39,427 bases of DNA from Parabacteroides hominis (GCF_014287585.1 NZ_JACOOJ010000043.1:1-39427), one strand, 5' to 3'. Shown: positions 26,623 through 34,186, counted from the first letter of the stretch. A program made the numbers and translations. Notes: generated by a model not told the origin, from the letters alone.

Positions 26623-29073
26623 TCAGTCGATCTTCAATTTCATTATCGTAATCGAGTTCGGAGGGAAATTGTATACTCTGGGATCACTCAGCGAGAAGGA
26701 TATTTCTTTTGTCTCCGGTATGACCACATCGGGTTTGTCGTAAGTATTACGCGCTTCGGGATCTCCTGTAAGCTGAATAATTTCCGCCGTATTTTTGACA
26801 CTGACACCTTGCAGGTCCAACTCCGTCTTCTCTTCGTGCTGAGTCGTGTTGATCACCTTCAGTATAATCGTATGAGTCTCCTTATCCAGCGCCGCAGTAG
26901 AAACCAATGAAGGTATGCCGGGAAGTATCGCCTCATGAACCAGTGTGTCATTCACAAAACAACCGATTTGTTCGCCTTTACAAGTGATCTTCACGTTATA
27001 CCAGCGATTGCTCTGGAACGGATAAAGGACAGGCGTACGCAATGTATCCCTCACTCCTCCCGCCTGGCGATAGAACTCGATAATGCCAGTACCGATTGTC
27101 AACCCGATATAGTCATTCCGCTCTCCGGGAAACCCGTTGTCACGCACACGGAACTGGATTTGTCCACTTCCCTTCGTCCGCCTGATATCCGCCGAGAAGG
27201 TATAGTCATAAGCAGACGAATCGCCTAAAAGAATGTAGTTCCACTTGTTTGCAACCGGTGTCAACGTGCCTTGACCGACTGTCCAACCTCCGGTCATAAC
27301 AGCCCCTTCCGTAACCGGCGAATTATCTATTTTCACATCCTTAAACTCATAGCTGTTATCGAACATTTCGATGCCGGCGCGTCCGAAGGTAACCTGGGGT
27401 TTCTGATAAGTGCGGACTTCGGTCTTCAGCACTTCGTCTCCCCTGTTGCTACTAAACATTTGCAACAGATGGTAAGAAGGAGAAAGGGCGATCTGTTCAC
27501 CGTCAAAAGAAATGGCCGGATAACGTTCTATCTTGTATTTCGTATTTCCCAGAACCGGAGCATAAGCCAAACGCTTCACGATGTCCTGTCCGTTCTCTGC
27601 TCCTGCAAGGAAACAAGCCTCCCCGATAGCCGCCTGCAAACTTCCGGGAGCAGCCCCGCCGGACAAGCCGAATTCCCCGATAAAGGCAGGAGGCATCCGG
27701 CGCGTATGTCGTCCGGCAACAAAACGGTTGTGATTGGAGATCAAAAATGATTCGCTCGAATAAAAATGAGTATCCGACCATTCATTCCTGTTCTTCCCTC
27801 TTACGTCGGAACTGCTTATCACCGTAACGTCCGGATAAGCCTCCTGGATCGCTTTCTTAAACAGCTCGAAACGCTTGGTATATTCCAGTCCGTAATTTTC
27901 ACTGCCGATCTCCACATACTTCAATCCGAAAGGTTCCGGATGTCCGTGACCGGCCCGCAAGGCTCCCATAATGGAATCGGCCGGTTCATTGGCATAGGCG
28001 ATAGCGTCCAAAGCGTCCTGTACCAATTTGCCCATCGCCGTTATATCTTCATAACGCGGACGGCGGCTTTGGTTGGTCACACCGCTATTAATGACATAGA
28101 TAGGTTCGGCATCCAAGTCTTCACACATTTGGAGATATTCATGATAGCCGATACCGTTCGTCGTACCGTATGCCCATACATTCCAGAAATGTTTGCGTTC
28201 GGCAATGTCCCCTACGGTTTCACGCCAGACCGGATAGGTTCCGGCCGTATATCCCTCTACAAAGCTTCCGCCGGGGAAGCGAATGAACGCAGGCTTCAAT
28301 GCAGCAATCAGTTCCATCAGTTCCGGACGCAATCCGTTCGGACGGCCTTTCCATGTCTTTTGCGGAAGCAGGGAAACGACATCCAGCCAGAAAACAGCCG
28401 AACTGTCAGTCGTTATCGTCAACACGGCTTTGTTCGTATTCGAGGTTGCGGTAAAAGTATGCTTGTACTTTCTCCATTCATAGGCCGGAGCCACGCGAAA
28501 AACTTTGCTGAAGGCCGTCTCTCCGGTAGAATCAGCCAAAGTCAGGCTTACGGTCTTCGGAACCATAGAGGCTCCTTTCATATAGAAAGACAAATCATAT
28601 TTCTCGCCTTTTCGAAGTGGTATTCCTCCATACCCTTCGGCGACGACACCTCCTTTTCCCGACTCGGCTGAAGCGGACACCGAGACCAGCAGGGAACGCC
28701 GGTTCTTGTCATTAATCAACTCCTTAGTGTCGGGATACATATAAGATGTCGGAGAAAAACGACGCCATCCCGGCATCGAATCAGAACGCAAGAAGGGAAT
28801 ACTCCATCCATTCGGGGTAGTCAGGACCCGGCGGACAGGGTCGTACGGGCAGTTCAACGGAGGCACTCCATCTTCAAAGCTCCGGTTTTGTATCAGTTCC
28901 GCATAAATACCACCATCCACCGCATGGTTGATTTCCTCAATGGTCAAACCATACAGCTCCTTGTTTACTGGGATTGTCAAACCATCCCCCTCCACCAGAA
29001 TAGAAGATGTTACAGGCATTTCCGGCTGACAGCTGGCAAATATGAGCGCTAAAAGAACTAAATTCGATTTCAT
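26623..29073 (-). CDS. Alpha-L-arabinofuranosidase lipoprotein, GH51-like
   Basis: An 816-residue secreted lipoprotein (short leader, lipobox FASC, Cys15). The order suggests a GH51 barrel split by inserted modules: an early barrel segment (YGLTIEEINHAVDGGIYAELIQNRSF); a CBM4/9-like beta-sandwich (about 105-235); the barrel core (FIRFPGGSFVEGYT, about 265); nucleophile Glu467 in FIGEFG; then a LamG/DUF1080-like sandwich (about 580-735); and a C-terminal arabinofuranosidase beta-domain. The acid/base region reads EIGSENYG, with Glu392 preceded by Ser391, where clan GH-A enzymes normally have Asn. It would release arabinose from plant glycans. The substitution leaves the true activity open. Confidence 0.88.
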   Translation of the reverse strand: MKSNLVLLALIFASCQPEMPVTSSILVEGDGLTIPVNKELYGLTIEEINHAVDGGIYAELIQNRSFEDGVPPLNCPYDPVRRVLTTPNGWSIPFLRSDSMPGWRRFSPTSYMYPDTKELINDKNRRSLLVSVSASAESGKGGVVAEGYGGIPLRKGEKYDLSFYMKGASMVPKTVSLTLADSTGETAFSKVFRVAPAYEWRKYKHTFTATSNTNKAVLTITTDSSAVFWLDVVSLLPQKTWKGRPNGLRPELMELIAALKPAFIRFPGGSFVEGYTAGTYPVWRETVGDIAERKHFWNVWAYGTTNGIGYHEYLQMCEDLDAEPIYVINSGVTNQSRRPRYEDITAMGKLVQDALDAIAYANEPADSIMGALRAGHGHPEPFGLKYVEIGSENYGLEYTKRFELFKKAIQEAYPDVTVISSSDVRGKNRNEWSDTHFYSSESFLISNHNRFVAGRHTRRMPPAFIGEFGLSGGAAPGSLQAAIGEACFLAGAENGQDIVKRLAYAPVLGNTKYKIERYPAISFDGEQIALSPSYHLLQMFSSNRGDEVLKTEVRTYQKPQVTFGRAGIEMFDNSYEFKDVKIDNSPVTEGAVMTGGWTVGQGTLTPVANKWNYILLGDSSAYDYTFSADIRRTKGSGQIQFRVRDNGFPGERNDYIGLTIGTGIIEFYRQAGGVRDTLRTPVLYPFQSNRWYNVKITCKGEQIGCFVNDTLVHEAILPGIPSLVSTAALDKETHTIILKVINTTQHEEKTELDLQGVSVKNTAEIIQLTGDPEARNTYDKPDVVIPETKEISFSLSDPRVYNFPPNSITIMKLKID

Positions 29074-29223
29074 GGTGCAAACTTAAAGAATAATTTCAAT
29101 AAAAAGCTCCATCTCGTCCTATATCAAGCGTTTTAGCTGTGCACGCTTAATGTACAAAAGAAATATTTTTCCGAAATAGAATTTATTTTCGGGGAAAAAG
29201 ACGATTATGTCAACAGAATTAAA

Positions 29224-29231
29224 TACATTTG
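29224..29231 (+). promoter_or_regulatory. Probable -7 box for the receiver-kinase gene
   Basis: TACATTTG, a perfect TAnnTTTG, lies 43 nt before the start at 29275. No -33 TTTG is seen at standard spacing. Confidence 0.5.
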
Positions 29232-29274
29232 TATCATTGATAGTATTTGAATATCAAGAAAAGTACAGAATCAA

Positions 29275-30393
29275 ATGGAAAACTTAGCATCACAATATAC
29301 TGTATTAGTGGTAGACGATGTGCCTACTAATGTTATGCTTGTGCAAGCGATATTGAAAAAAGAAGGTTATACGCTATTGACGACAGATAGCGGGGCTAAA
29401 GCGCTACGCATCGCCCAGGAAAGGCATCCTAATCTTATTCTGCTCGATATTATGATGCCGGAGATGGACGGATACGAAGTGCTGCAGCATCTGAAAAGTA
29501 ATCCGGAAACCAACAACATCCCCGTCATTATCATGTCAGCCTTGAGTGATATGCAAAGTATCGTGAAAGGTTACCAGTTGGGCGCAACAGAATATGTAAC
29601 AAAACCTTTTCAACGGGAAGAATTGGTGAAACGCGTCGCCCATCGTTACGAACTATTCAGTATTAAACGCATTAAGCAGGAACTTGAAAACACGATCGAA
29701 TCCCGCGATACGCTCTATTCCGTTATTGCACACGATTTGCGCTCTCCGCTTGGTTCTTTGAAGATGATGAATAACGCCATCCTGATGATGGTCGATAAGA
29801 ATCAGGTTAGCGACGAGGTATACGAAATGCTTCAGATGATGAACAAGACATCGGAAGAAATATTCCAGCTTCTCGATAACCTCCTGAAATGGGCGAAGAA
29901 CCGTCTGAACAAACAGAATATTTACAGGCAGCAAGTCGACATCAACAGCATTGTCAACAGCACTGCCGAGATATTTATTCCGATGGCTACCCAGAAAGGT
30001 ATATCCATCACGCTTGAAGGTCTGGATAAAGAACTGATGGGATCGATAGACATCGATATGGTAAAGACAATCGTCCGTAACCTGGTTTCCAATGCGGTCA
30101 AGTTCAGCTACGAAAAAGGTGTGATTACGGTATCGACCAAAACAGACGGGGATTTTGTCGTTGTCAGTGTGAAAGACTCAGGTAAAGGGATCAAGAAGGA
30201 AGACCAGGGTAAGCTGCTGAAGCAAAACACTCATTTTACTTCTTATGGGACGAATAACGAAAAGGGGTCCGGCTTGGGATTAATGCTGTGCAAAGACTTT
30301 GTCGAACAGCTCGGTGGCAAGTTGTGGTTCGATTCCGAAGAAGGGAAAGGCACTACCTTCCATTTCTCCTTGAAAGCGTTGAATCAAGAATAA
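29275..30393 (+). CDS. Receiver domain-histidine kinase protein (REC-HisKA-HATPase)
   Basis: A 372-residue cytoplasmic protein with the receiver domain first. REC (about 7-125) has acidic pair D14/D15, phospho-acceptor D58 in LILLDIMMPEMDG and K110 in TKPF. HisKA (about 140-210) has His153 in SVIAHDLRSPLGSLK. HATPase_c follows, with N-box NLVSNAVKFS, DSGKGI and GSGLGL. All key residues are present. In this layout the receiver takes phosphate from an upstream kinase and tunes the C-terminal kinase, so it is an intermediate node of a relay. The partners are not nearby. It is followed by a very long hairpin terminator. Confidence 0.92.
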   Translation: MENLASQYTVLVVDDVPTNVMLVQAILKKEGYTLLTTDSGAKALRIAQERHPNLILLDIMMPEMDGYEVLQHLKSNPETNNIPVIIMSALSDMQSIVKGYQLGATEYVTKPFQREELVKRVAHRYELFSIKRIKQELENTIESRDTLYSVIAHDLRSPLGSLKMMNNAILMMVDKNQVSDEVYEMLQMMNKTSEEIFQLLDNLLKWAKNRLNKQNIYRQQVDINSIVNSTAEIFIPMATQKGISITLEGLDKELMGSIDIDMVKTIVRNLVSNAVKFSYEKGVITVSTKTDGDFVVVSVKDSGKGIKKEDQGKLLKQNTHFTSYGTNNEKGSGLGLMLCKDFVEQLGGKLWFDSEEGKGTTFHFSLKALNQE

Positions 30394-30407
30394 CAAACAA
30401 CAGCATA

Positions 30408-30464
30408 ATAAAGGCAATAAAAAAGCTGCATCTTTGAAAGGTGCAGCTTTTTTATTGCCTTTAT
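30408..30464. terminator. Very long bidirectional terminator hairpin
   Basis: A perfect 22-bp outer stem: AAAGGCAATAAAAAAGCTGC (30410-30429) pairs with 30443-30462, plus two flanking A-T pairs. It continues inwards through several more pairs (one G-T). The A6/T6 tracts inside the stem serve both the receiver-kinase gene (+) and the glycosyltransferase gene (-). Confidence 0.85.
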
Positions 30465-30475
30465 ATATAATGGTA

Positions 30476-31234
30476 TTATCCGGCAATCGCTTTCCGGCTC
30501 CCTTTTTGGGGGTATTTACGGAACAGACTCCACCATTTCAATTTCAATACGCCAAACAGTGCTTCCCCGAAGATAGAGGAGTTCATCTTGGAAGTGCCTA
30601 ATACACGGTTGATAAAGATAATGGGGACTTCCACAATTTTATAACCACACTTATATGCCGTAAACTTCATTTCTATCTGGAACGCATACCCTTTGAAATG
30701 GATACGATCCAAATCGATCGTTTCAAGTACCTCGCGACGGTAGCATTTGAAACCGGCTGTCGTATCTTGCACTTTCATTCCGGTAACAAAACGGACATAT
30801 ACGGAAGCATAATAAGACATCAACACACGTCCTAACGGCCAGTTCACGACATTCACTCCGTTGCAGTAACGGGAGCCGACTGCAACATCACCACCCTGTT
30901 CCGTACAGGCAGCATATAATTTTGGAAGATCATTCGGATTATGACTGAAGTCCGCATCCATTTCAAATATAAAATCATACTTATGCTCTATAGCCCACTT
31001 GAATCCGCAGATATAAGCCGTGCCTAATCCTAACTTGCCTTTACGTTCCACCATGAAAAGACGTTCAGGGAACTCTTTTTGCAGCCGTTTTACAATATCA
31101 GCCGTGCTATCGGGCGATCCATCATCTATAATCAAAATATGAAATTCTTTCTCCAACCCAAATACAACCCGAATAATATTTTCTATATTCTCCTTCTCGT
31201 TATACGTGGGAATAATAACAATACTGTCTGACAT
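30476..31234 (-). CDS. Polyprenol monophosphomannose synthase-like glycosyltransferase (DPM1-like, GT2)
   Basis: A 252-residue GT2 enzyme. It starts MSDSIVIIPTYNEKENIE, the typical N-terminus, with IIDDGSPDST (nucleotide binding), FEMDADFSHNP (metal-binding DAD) and a later segment GVNVVNWPLGRVLMSYYA that may touch the membrane. There are no C-terminal membrane spans, so it is the short DPM1 type. It transfers mannose, or a related sugar, from GDP-sugar to a polyprenyl phosphate. A longer frame reaches 31381, but I chose ATG 31234 because the extra segment runs through a promoter-like sequence and into another gene. It shares a strand with the two small genes upstream. Confidence 0.9.
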   Translation of the reverse strand: MSDSIVIIPTYNEKENIENIIRVVFGLEKEFHILIIDDGSPDSTADIVKRLQKEFPERLFMVERKGKLGLGTAYICGFKWAIEHKYDFIFEMDADFSHNPNDLPKLYAACTEQGGDVAVGSRYCNGVNVVNWPLGRVLMSYYASVYVRFVTGMKVQDTTAGFKCYRREVLETIDLDRIHFKGYAFQIEMKFTAYKCGYKIVEVPIIFINRVLGTSKMNSSIFGEALFGVLKLKWWSLFRKYPQKGSRKAIAG

Positions 31235-31300
31235 ATAATTTAATCTGTTAATTTTTAGCTCGTTACATATATAACTGTAAACTATTTGTAAACCATCCTC

Positions 31301-31308
31301 CAAAGTTA
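31301..31308 (-). promoter_or_regulatory. -7 promoter-like box before the glycosyltransferase gene
   Basis: Minus strand TAACTTTG, a perfect TAnnTTTG, overlapping the stop codon of the 90-residue gene and 67 nt before the glycosyltransferase start. No TTTG at -33. The same octamer is in the promoter at 31771-31778. Confidence 0.4.
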
Positions 31309-31578
31309 CATATTTTTTCTGTGTAAATCTATCATCCAGTTTGCCCATTCGTCTGTTCCGTAAGCCGGAATATCGAACCACTCCTTATCACTTAACTGTG
31401 GCAAGAGCTGCATGATCCGCTCCAACTCTTTCTGGAATCGGAAAATATCCTCCTCCGTTAGCTTTATTGAATAGTGCTTTTTGCATTCCTTTAGTTCGGG
31501 AAAGGCTTGAAGCAAACTCATTATCTCGGTAAAAACGGGAGACTCGCCCTTGTCTATCCTTAATGTGATTCCGGACAT
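31306..31578 (-). CDS. Hypothetical protein, 90 aa
   Basis: Not recognised. A 90-residue soluble, mostly helical protein with repeated charged/hydrophobic patterns (LTEEDIFRFQKELERIMQLLPQ) and a Trp-rich C-terminus (EWFDIPAYGTDEWANWM). It overlaps the end of the preceding 47-residue gene by 19 nt, so the two are probably translationally coupled. It lies 71 bp before the glycosyltransferase gene. It may be a host gene of that operon or the last gene of the prophage. Base composition is closer to the host side. Confidence 0.6.
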   Translation of the reverse strand: MSGITLRIDKGESPVFTEIMSLLQAFPELKECKKHYSIKLTEEDIFRFQKELERIMQLLPQLSDKEWFDIPAYGTDEWANWMIDLHRKNM

Positions 31579-31703
31579 TCCTCTTCCCTCTTTTCAAGTT
31601 GATATGTCAAGAGAGCATTTTCTTGCTCCAAGACTTTGCACCGGCTAACAGCATCCTTTAAGTGTTTCCGGAGAGTATCCCGTATAAAATCTTTTAGTTC
31701 CAT
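31560..31703 (-). CDS. Small hypothetical protein, 47 aa, coiled-coil-like
   Basis: A 47-residue ORF from ATG at 31703 to TAA at 31560: MELKDFIRDTLRKHLKDAV, then heptad-like CKVLEQENALLTYQLEKREEE. It probably forms a short coiled coil. It is supported by a well-formed promoter 68 nt upstream and by its 19-nt overlap with the next gene. The function is unknown. Confidence 0.5.
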   Translation of the reverse strand: MELKDFIRDTLRKHLKDAVSRCKVLEQENALLTYQLEKREEECPESH

Positions 31704-31770
31704 ATTACTTTTATTTAAACAACCCTAATGTCGTTGTTATACTTGTAGAAATAGTCTTTATCCTATAACT

Positions 31771-31801
31771 CAAAGTTACTCTATGAATTCAACATTTCAA
31801 A
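31771..31801 (-). promoter_or_regulatory. Consensus Bacteroidetes promoter for the 47/90-residue genes
   Basis: Minus strand: TTTG (31798-31801), exactly 19 nt, TAACTTTG (31771-31778). This is the best promoter match in the window, just past the stop of the 235-residue prophage gene. It may mark where host transcription resumes. Confidence 0.75.
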
Positions 31802-31803
31802 GT

Positions 31804-32511
31804 TTAATGATTATCTCTTAAATCATTAAGACCAACTCGTTTAGTATTTTTATACAGTTTATCTTTAAATTCACTCCAGAGCTGAACCACTTCATCAAAT
31901 TCTTTTTTTATAAGCGAGTAATTATCCCGCAATTGTACCGATTGCATTATTTTATCTATAATAAATTCCGAACTACTATTCAATCCTATCTTTTCATATT
32001 TACTCTCGATTATATACATAATTCCATCACGAATACTCCAAGATAGTGTCATCGAATAATATTTTGCATAATTTATACTATTTGCAATGAGAGCTTTATC
32101 TATAGCCTTTACATAATGTTCAAATCCTGCTAATAAATACTCCTTCTCTTTTGTGTATGCTTCTATATAGTAACAAATAGAATAAAGATCTTCAATTTTA
32201 AGATTTGACTCCTCCATTTTTTTATGCAAATCACGAACATCTTTTTCTATAGAGTATAGCTTAATATTAGAATCATTTATCGATTTTCCTAAGGAGTTAT
32301 TTTTCGACTCAAGCAAATTTATAACTCTTTTAGTCTCAATAGAATTATAAATCTGTGATCCCACAATTATAGTACATGCTGCACCAACAAAAGATGCTAT
32401 AATAGCAATAAAAGACTCATGTGTGATTGTCACATCTATCCGAAGAAATGTAATTATTAATGCTATGGTAGAAAACACTAACGCCAACAATGACATCCAA
32501 CTATTCTTCAT
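31804..32511 (-). CDS. Membrane-anchored coiled-coil protein of the prophage repressor operon
   Basis: A 235-residue protein with two membrane segments at the N-terminus (about 7-25, SLLALVFSTIALIITFLRI, and about 35-55, IAIIASFVGAACTIIVGSQIY), then a coiled-coil stretch (about 60-110) and a helical cytoplasmic domain. It is not recognised. It is strongly AT-rich, unlike the neighbouring host genes. The start overlaps the end of the 59-residue gene by 11 nt, so the two are coupled. Membrane proteins downstream of a phage repressor often act in superinfection exclusion. That role is an inference from position only. Confidence 0.75.
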   Translation of the reverse strand: MKNSWMSLLALVFSTIALIITFLRIDVTITHESFIAIIASFVGAACTIIVGSQIYNSIETKRVINLLESKNNSLGKSINDSNIKLYSIEKDVRDLHKKMEESNLKIEDLYSICYYIEAYTKEKEYLLAGFEHYVKAIDKALIANSINYAKYYSMTLSWSIRDGIMYIIESKYEKIGLNSSSEFIIDKIMQSVQLRDNYSLIKKEFDEVVQLWSEFKDKLYKNTKRVGLNDLRDNH

Positions 32512-32680
32512 CTTTCGTCAATCTTTTACGATTATACAAATTGGAGTATTCTTTATTATCACGTTTCACTACAACGTCGCCATAACTATCCATTCTTTCT
32601 ACTACTCCATGATATGGTGATCCATACATGCTTTCAATATAGACTTTATCGCCTTTATTAATTTCTTTGTTATCTTTCAT
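32501..32680 (-). CDS. Small SH3/KOW-like protein, 59 aa
   Basis: ATG at 32680 to TAG at 32501. The sequence runs KGDKVYIESMYGSPYHGVVE, then DSYGDVVVKRDN, a pattern of short strands and turns resembling SH3-like or KOW barrels. The C-terminus is basic (YNRKRLTKDEE). It overlaps the 235-residue membrane protein gene by 11 nt. The 118-bp gap upstream (32681-32798) holds GTATAG/CTATAC repeats (32719, 32755 and 32772) and no clear promoter. The fold assignment is tentative. Confidence 0.55.
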   Translation of the reverse strand: MKDNKEINKGDKVYIESMYGSPYHGVVERMDSYGDVVVKRDNKEYSNLYNRKRLTKDEE

Positions 32681-32798
32681 AATCTACAATTTATAGTTCA
32701 ATTATTTCCTTGTAAAAGTATAGGTCAATAATACTACATAAATCACAACTATCGCTATACCAATTCAACCAGTATAGGCACACAAATAAAGCCGTGAA

Positions 32799-33089
32799 TT
32801 ATTTATTATTAGAGTTATTAAATTCAGATTCTATTATACCCAACTTTTTCAAATTAAACAATGCCGTATATCCACAATTTTTACACGTTGCAGAAATTAC
32901 TGATACAAAATCAACTCTATCACCAAAAGATATGTTCAAATCATTTTTTTCTCGGTCATATCCTATTATTTGCAACTCAACTGGAGCTAAGTCAAACATT
33001 CTTGACTGACACATAGGGCACTGTAAACCTTTTGTTTTCTCATTTATTGCATCTAATGCTTTAACAGCATTTTCCATACTCATTTTCAT
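32799..33089 (-). CDS. Zinc-ribbon protein of the prophage repressor operon
   Basis: A 96-residue protein with two CxxC pairs, CPMC (in GLQCPMCQSRMF) and CKNC (in ISATCKNCGYTALFNL), about 45 residues apart, forming a probable zinc ribbon. The spacing suggests a beta-rich domain between the knuckles. An ATG at 33122 would add 11 residues but overlap the previous gene by 29 nt. The start at 33089 leaves a 4-nt gap and is preferred. It sits between two membrane-protein genes. Zinc ribbons of this kind bind nucleic acid or protein; which applies here cannot be told. Confidence 0.65.
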   Translation of the reverse strand: MKMSMENAVKALDAINEKTKGLQCPMCQSRMFDLAPVELQIIGYDREKNDLNISFGDRVDFVSVISATCKNCGYTALFNLKKLGIIESEFNNSNNK

Positions 33090-33093
33090 AATC

Positions 33094-33435
33094 TTATTTT
33101 TTAAAAATTTTTGATCGACCAAACAAATATCCTAATGAAAGTGTTACGAGTGGTATAAATAAATCCCATACTTTTACCAAATCACCAATAAAGTCCGGAA
33201 CCTTCTCATTATCTCTAAAAAGCCAATAATTAATAACAACCAATACTGAAAGAATTGCGCCTACAATAAATACATATTTAATCACCTTATATACAATAGC
33301 TTGTTGCGCATTACTTCCAGTTCCTATTTGTCCAGACATAGCGCCACAAACTTCCCCATTAACAATTGTCAATTTACTTTTAGATTGATCAACTGTCATT
33401 ACATAATTATCTGAAATCACAACATCTTCTGGCAT
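33094..33435 (-). CDS. Two-span membrane protein of the prophage repressor operon
   Basis: A 113-residue protein: a soluble N-terminal part of about 45 residues (VVISDNYVMTVDQSKSKLTI, rich in strands), then membrane segments at about 48-70 (YKVIKYVFIVGAILSVLVVI) and 88-106 (VWDLFIPLVTLSLGYLFG). The tail is basic (GRSKIFKK). Not recognised. It is immediately followed by the zinc-ribbon gene and resembles, in layout only, small membrane components of phage exclusion systems. Confidence 0.65.
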   Translation of the reverse strand: MPEDVVISDNYVMTVDQSKSKLTIVNGEVCGAMSGQIGTGSNAQQAIVYKVIKYVFIVGAILSVLVVINYWLFRDNEKVPDFIGDLVKVWDLFIPLVTLSLGYLFGRSKIFKK

Positions 33436-33490
33436 AAAATTTATAATTTGTTCTTAATCTCTATCACCCTATCACCAAAAGTTAACCTTA

Positions 33491-33643
33491 TTACTCTTTC
33501 TTTGCTAATTTATTTTTCAATTGCTCAATTTCATACTCAAGTAATGCTATATCATCTTTCAGAACTTGGTTCTCTTTTTTCTCACGTGCATACTGATGAC
33601 GAAGTATAGCGATCGTTTTGTCTTTGTCTTCTATATTATCCAT
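33491..33643 (-). CDS. Small coiled-coil protein, 50 aa
   Basis: ATG at 33643 to TAA at 33491: MDNIEDKDKTIAILRHQYA, then a heptad stretch KKENQVLKDDIALLEYEIEQ. Almost the whole chain is a predicted coiled coil. It starts 4 nt after the repressor gene, so it is the second gene of the operon. It may dimerise with itself or bind the repressor. Function unknown. Confidence 0.55.
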   Translation of the reverse strand: MDNIEDKDKTIAILRHQYAREKKENQVLKDDIALLEYEIEQLKNKLAKKE

Positions 33644-33647
33644 AGTG

Positions 33648-33995
33648 CTATTTGTTTAGTATTTGTACAATACGCTCTTTCAAATTCAACTTAATCACAT
33701 CCTCGGTGTTAAGCTCAACTTCAACTAGTACCTTTGCCTTTTTAGGAACAATATCAAAATTTGCCTTATCACAATCTGTCTGATCCTGTTTTAGCAAATA
33801 CAATTTGGCAAAGTCATAACCCAAAGCTTCTGAAACATTATACAAAGTGTTTGTATCAATACTTGATCGACCTAAAAGATAGTCCACACTCTGAGGCTTA
33901 ACATCCAGTCTTCTAGCAAGTTCTGCCTTTGTTACATTTTGTGTTTTCATCACATCTGTAATGATCTCACCTATATGTATATCTAAATTCTTCAT
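33648..33995 (-). CDS. Phage repressor-like XRE/HTH_3 transcription regulator
   Basis: A 115-residue protein with an N-terminal helix-turn-helix of the Cro/CI type (about 20-60: VTKAELARRLDVKPQSVDYLLG, then SSIDTNTLYNVSEALGYDF). The C-terminal 45 residues (VLVEVELNTEDVIKLNLKERIV) may be a dimerisation strand/helix unit. There is no RecA-dependent LexA-type protease domain, so induction would need an antirepressor or another signal. It is divergent from the early operon across the switch region and heads the leftward operon. Confidence 0.85.
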   Translation of the reverse strand: MKNLDIHIGEIITDVMKTQNVTKAELARRLDVKPQSVDYLLGRSSIDTNTLYNVSEALGYDFAKLYLLKQDQTDCDKANFDIVPKKAKVLVEVELNTEDVIKLNLKERIVQILNK

Positions 33996-34084
33996 ATATA
34001 CTAAGTTACATACTCAAATTTTGTAAACAGAGATATTTGCATCACAAATCATCTGTTATTTATCAAATATTTTATCACATTTTC

Positions 34085-34115
34085 TTTGATATATCATAAT
34101 TTATCTGTTTATTTG
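34085..34115 (+). promoter_or_regulatory. Probable rightward early promoter of the prophage
   Basis: TTTG (34085-34088), 19 nt, TTTATTTG (34108-34115, one mismatch to TAnnTTTG). The palindrome TGATATATCA overlaps the -33 side and a TCTGTT half-site overlaps the -7 box, so repressor binding would block it. Confidence 0.6.
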
Positions 34116-34173
34116 CACCTGTATTCATTAATACACTGTCAAAGGTGAAGAAATTAGAACATATATAATAATG

Positions 34174-34181
34174 TAAGGAGG
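34174..34181 (+). promoter_or_regulatory. Perfect Shine-Dalgarno site
   Basis: TAAGGAGG matches the full anti-SD of 16S rRNA, 5 nt before the ATG at 34187. Most genes in this window, and Bacteroidetes generally, lack such sites. Confidence 0.7.
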
Positions 34182-34186
34182 CAAAA

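Larger units (their letters stand above)
33996..34186. promoter_or_regulatory. Prophage genetic switch with repeated half-sites
   Basis: The divergent gap holds TCTGTT half-sites at 34026-34031 (as AACAGA), 34052-34057 and 34105-34110. The first two form an inverted repeat extended by ATTTG/CAAAT. Direct repeats are ATCTGTTATTT (34051-34061) and ATCTGTTTATTT (34103-34114). A perfect palindrome TGATATATCA (34087-34096) also lies here. No convincing leftward promoter for the repressor was found. Confidence 0.6.

Noticed and set aside
29078..29085. Minus-strand TAAGTTTG as the GH51 promoter
   Set aside because: It lies only 4 nt before the start codon, so transcription would begin at or inside it. 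There is no -33 box, and the leader peptide is too short for a later start.
31235..31305. tRNA or attachment site at the left prophage edge
   Set aside because: No cloverleaf or duplicated core could be found. The right end is outside the window, so an att repeat cannot be checked.
31235..31381. N-terminal extension of the DPM1-like enzyme
   Set aside because: The extension runs into the 90-residue gene and across a promoter-like box. The family begins at MSDSIVIIPTYNE.
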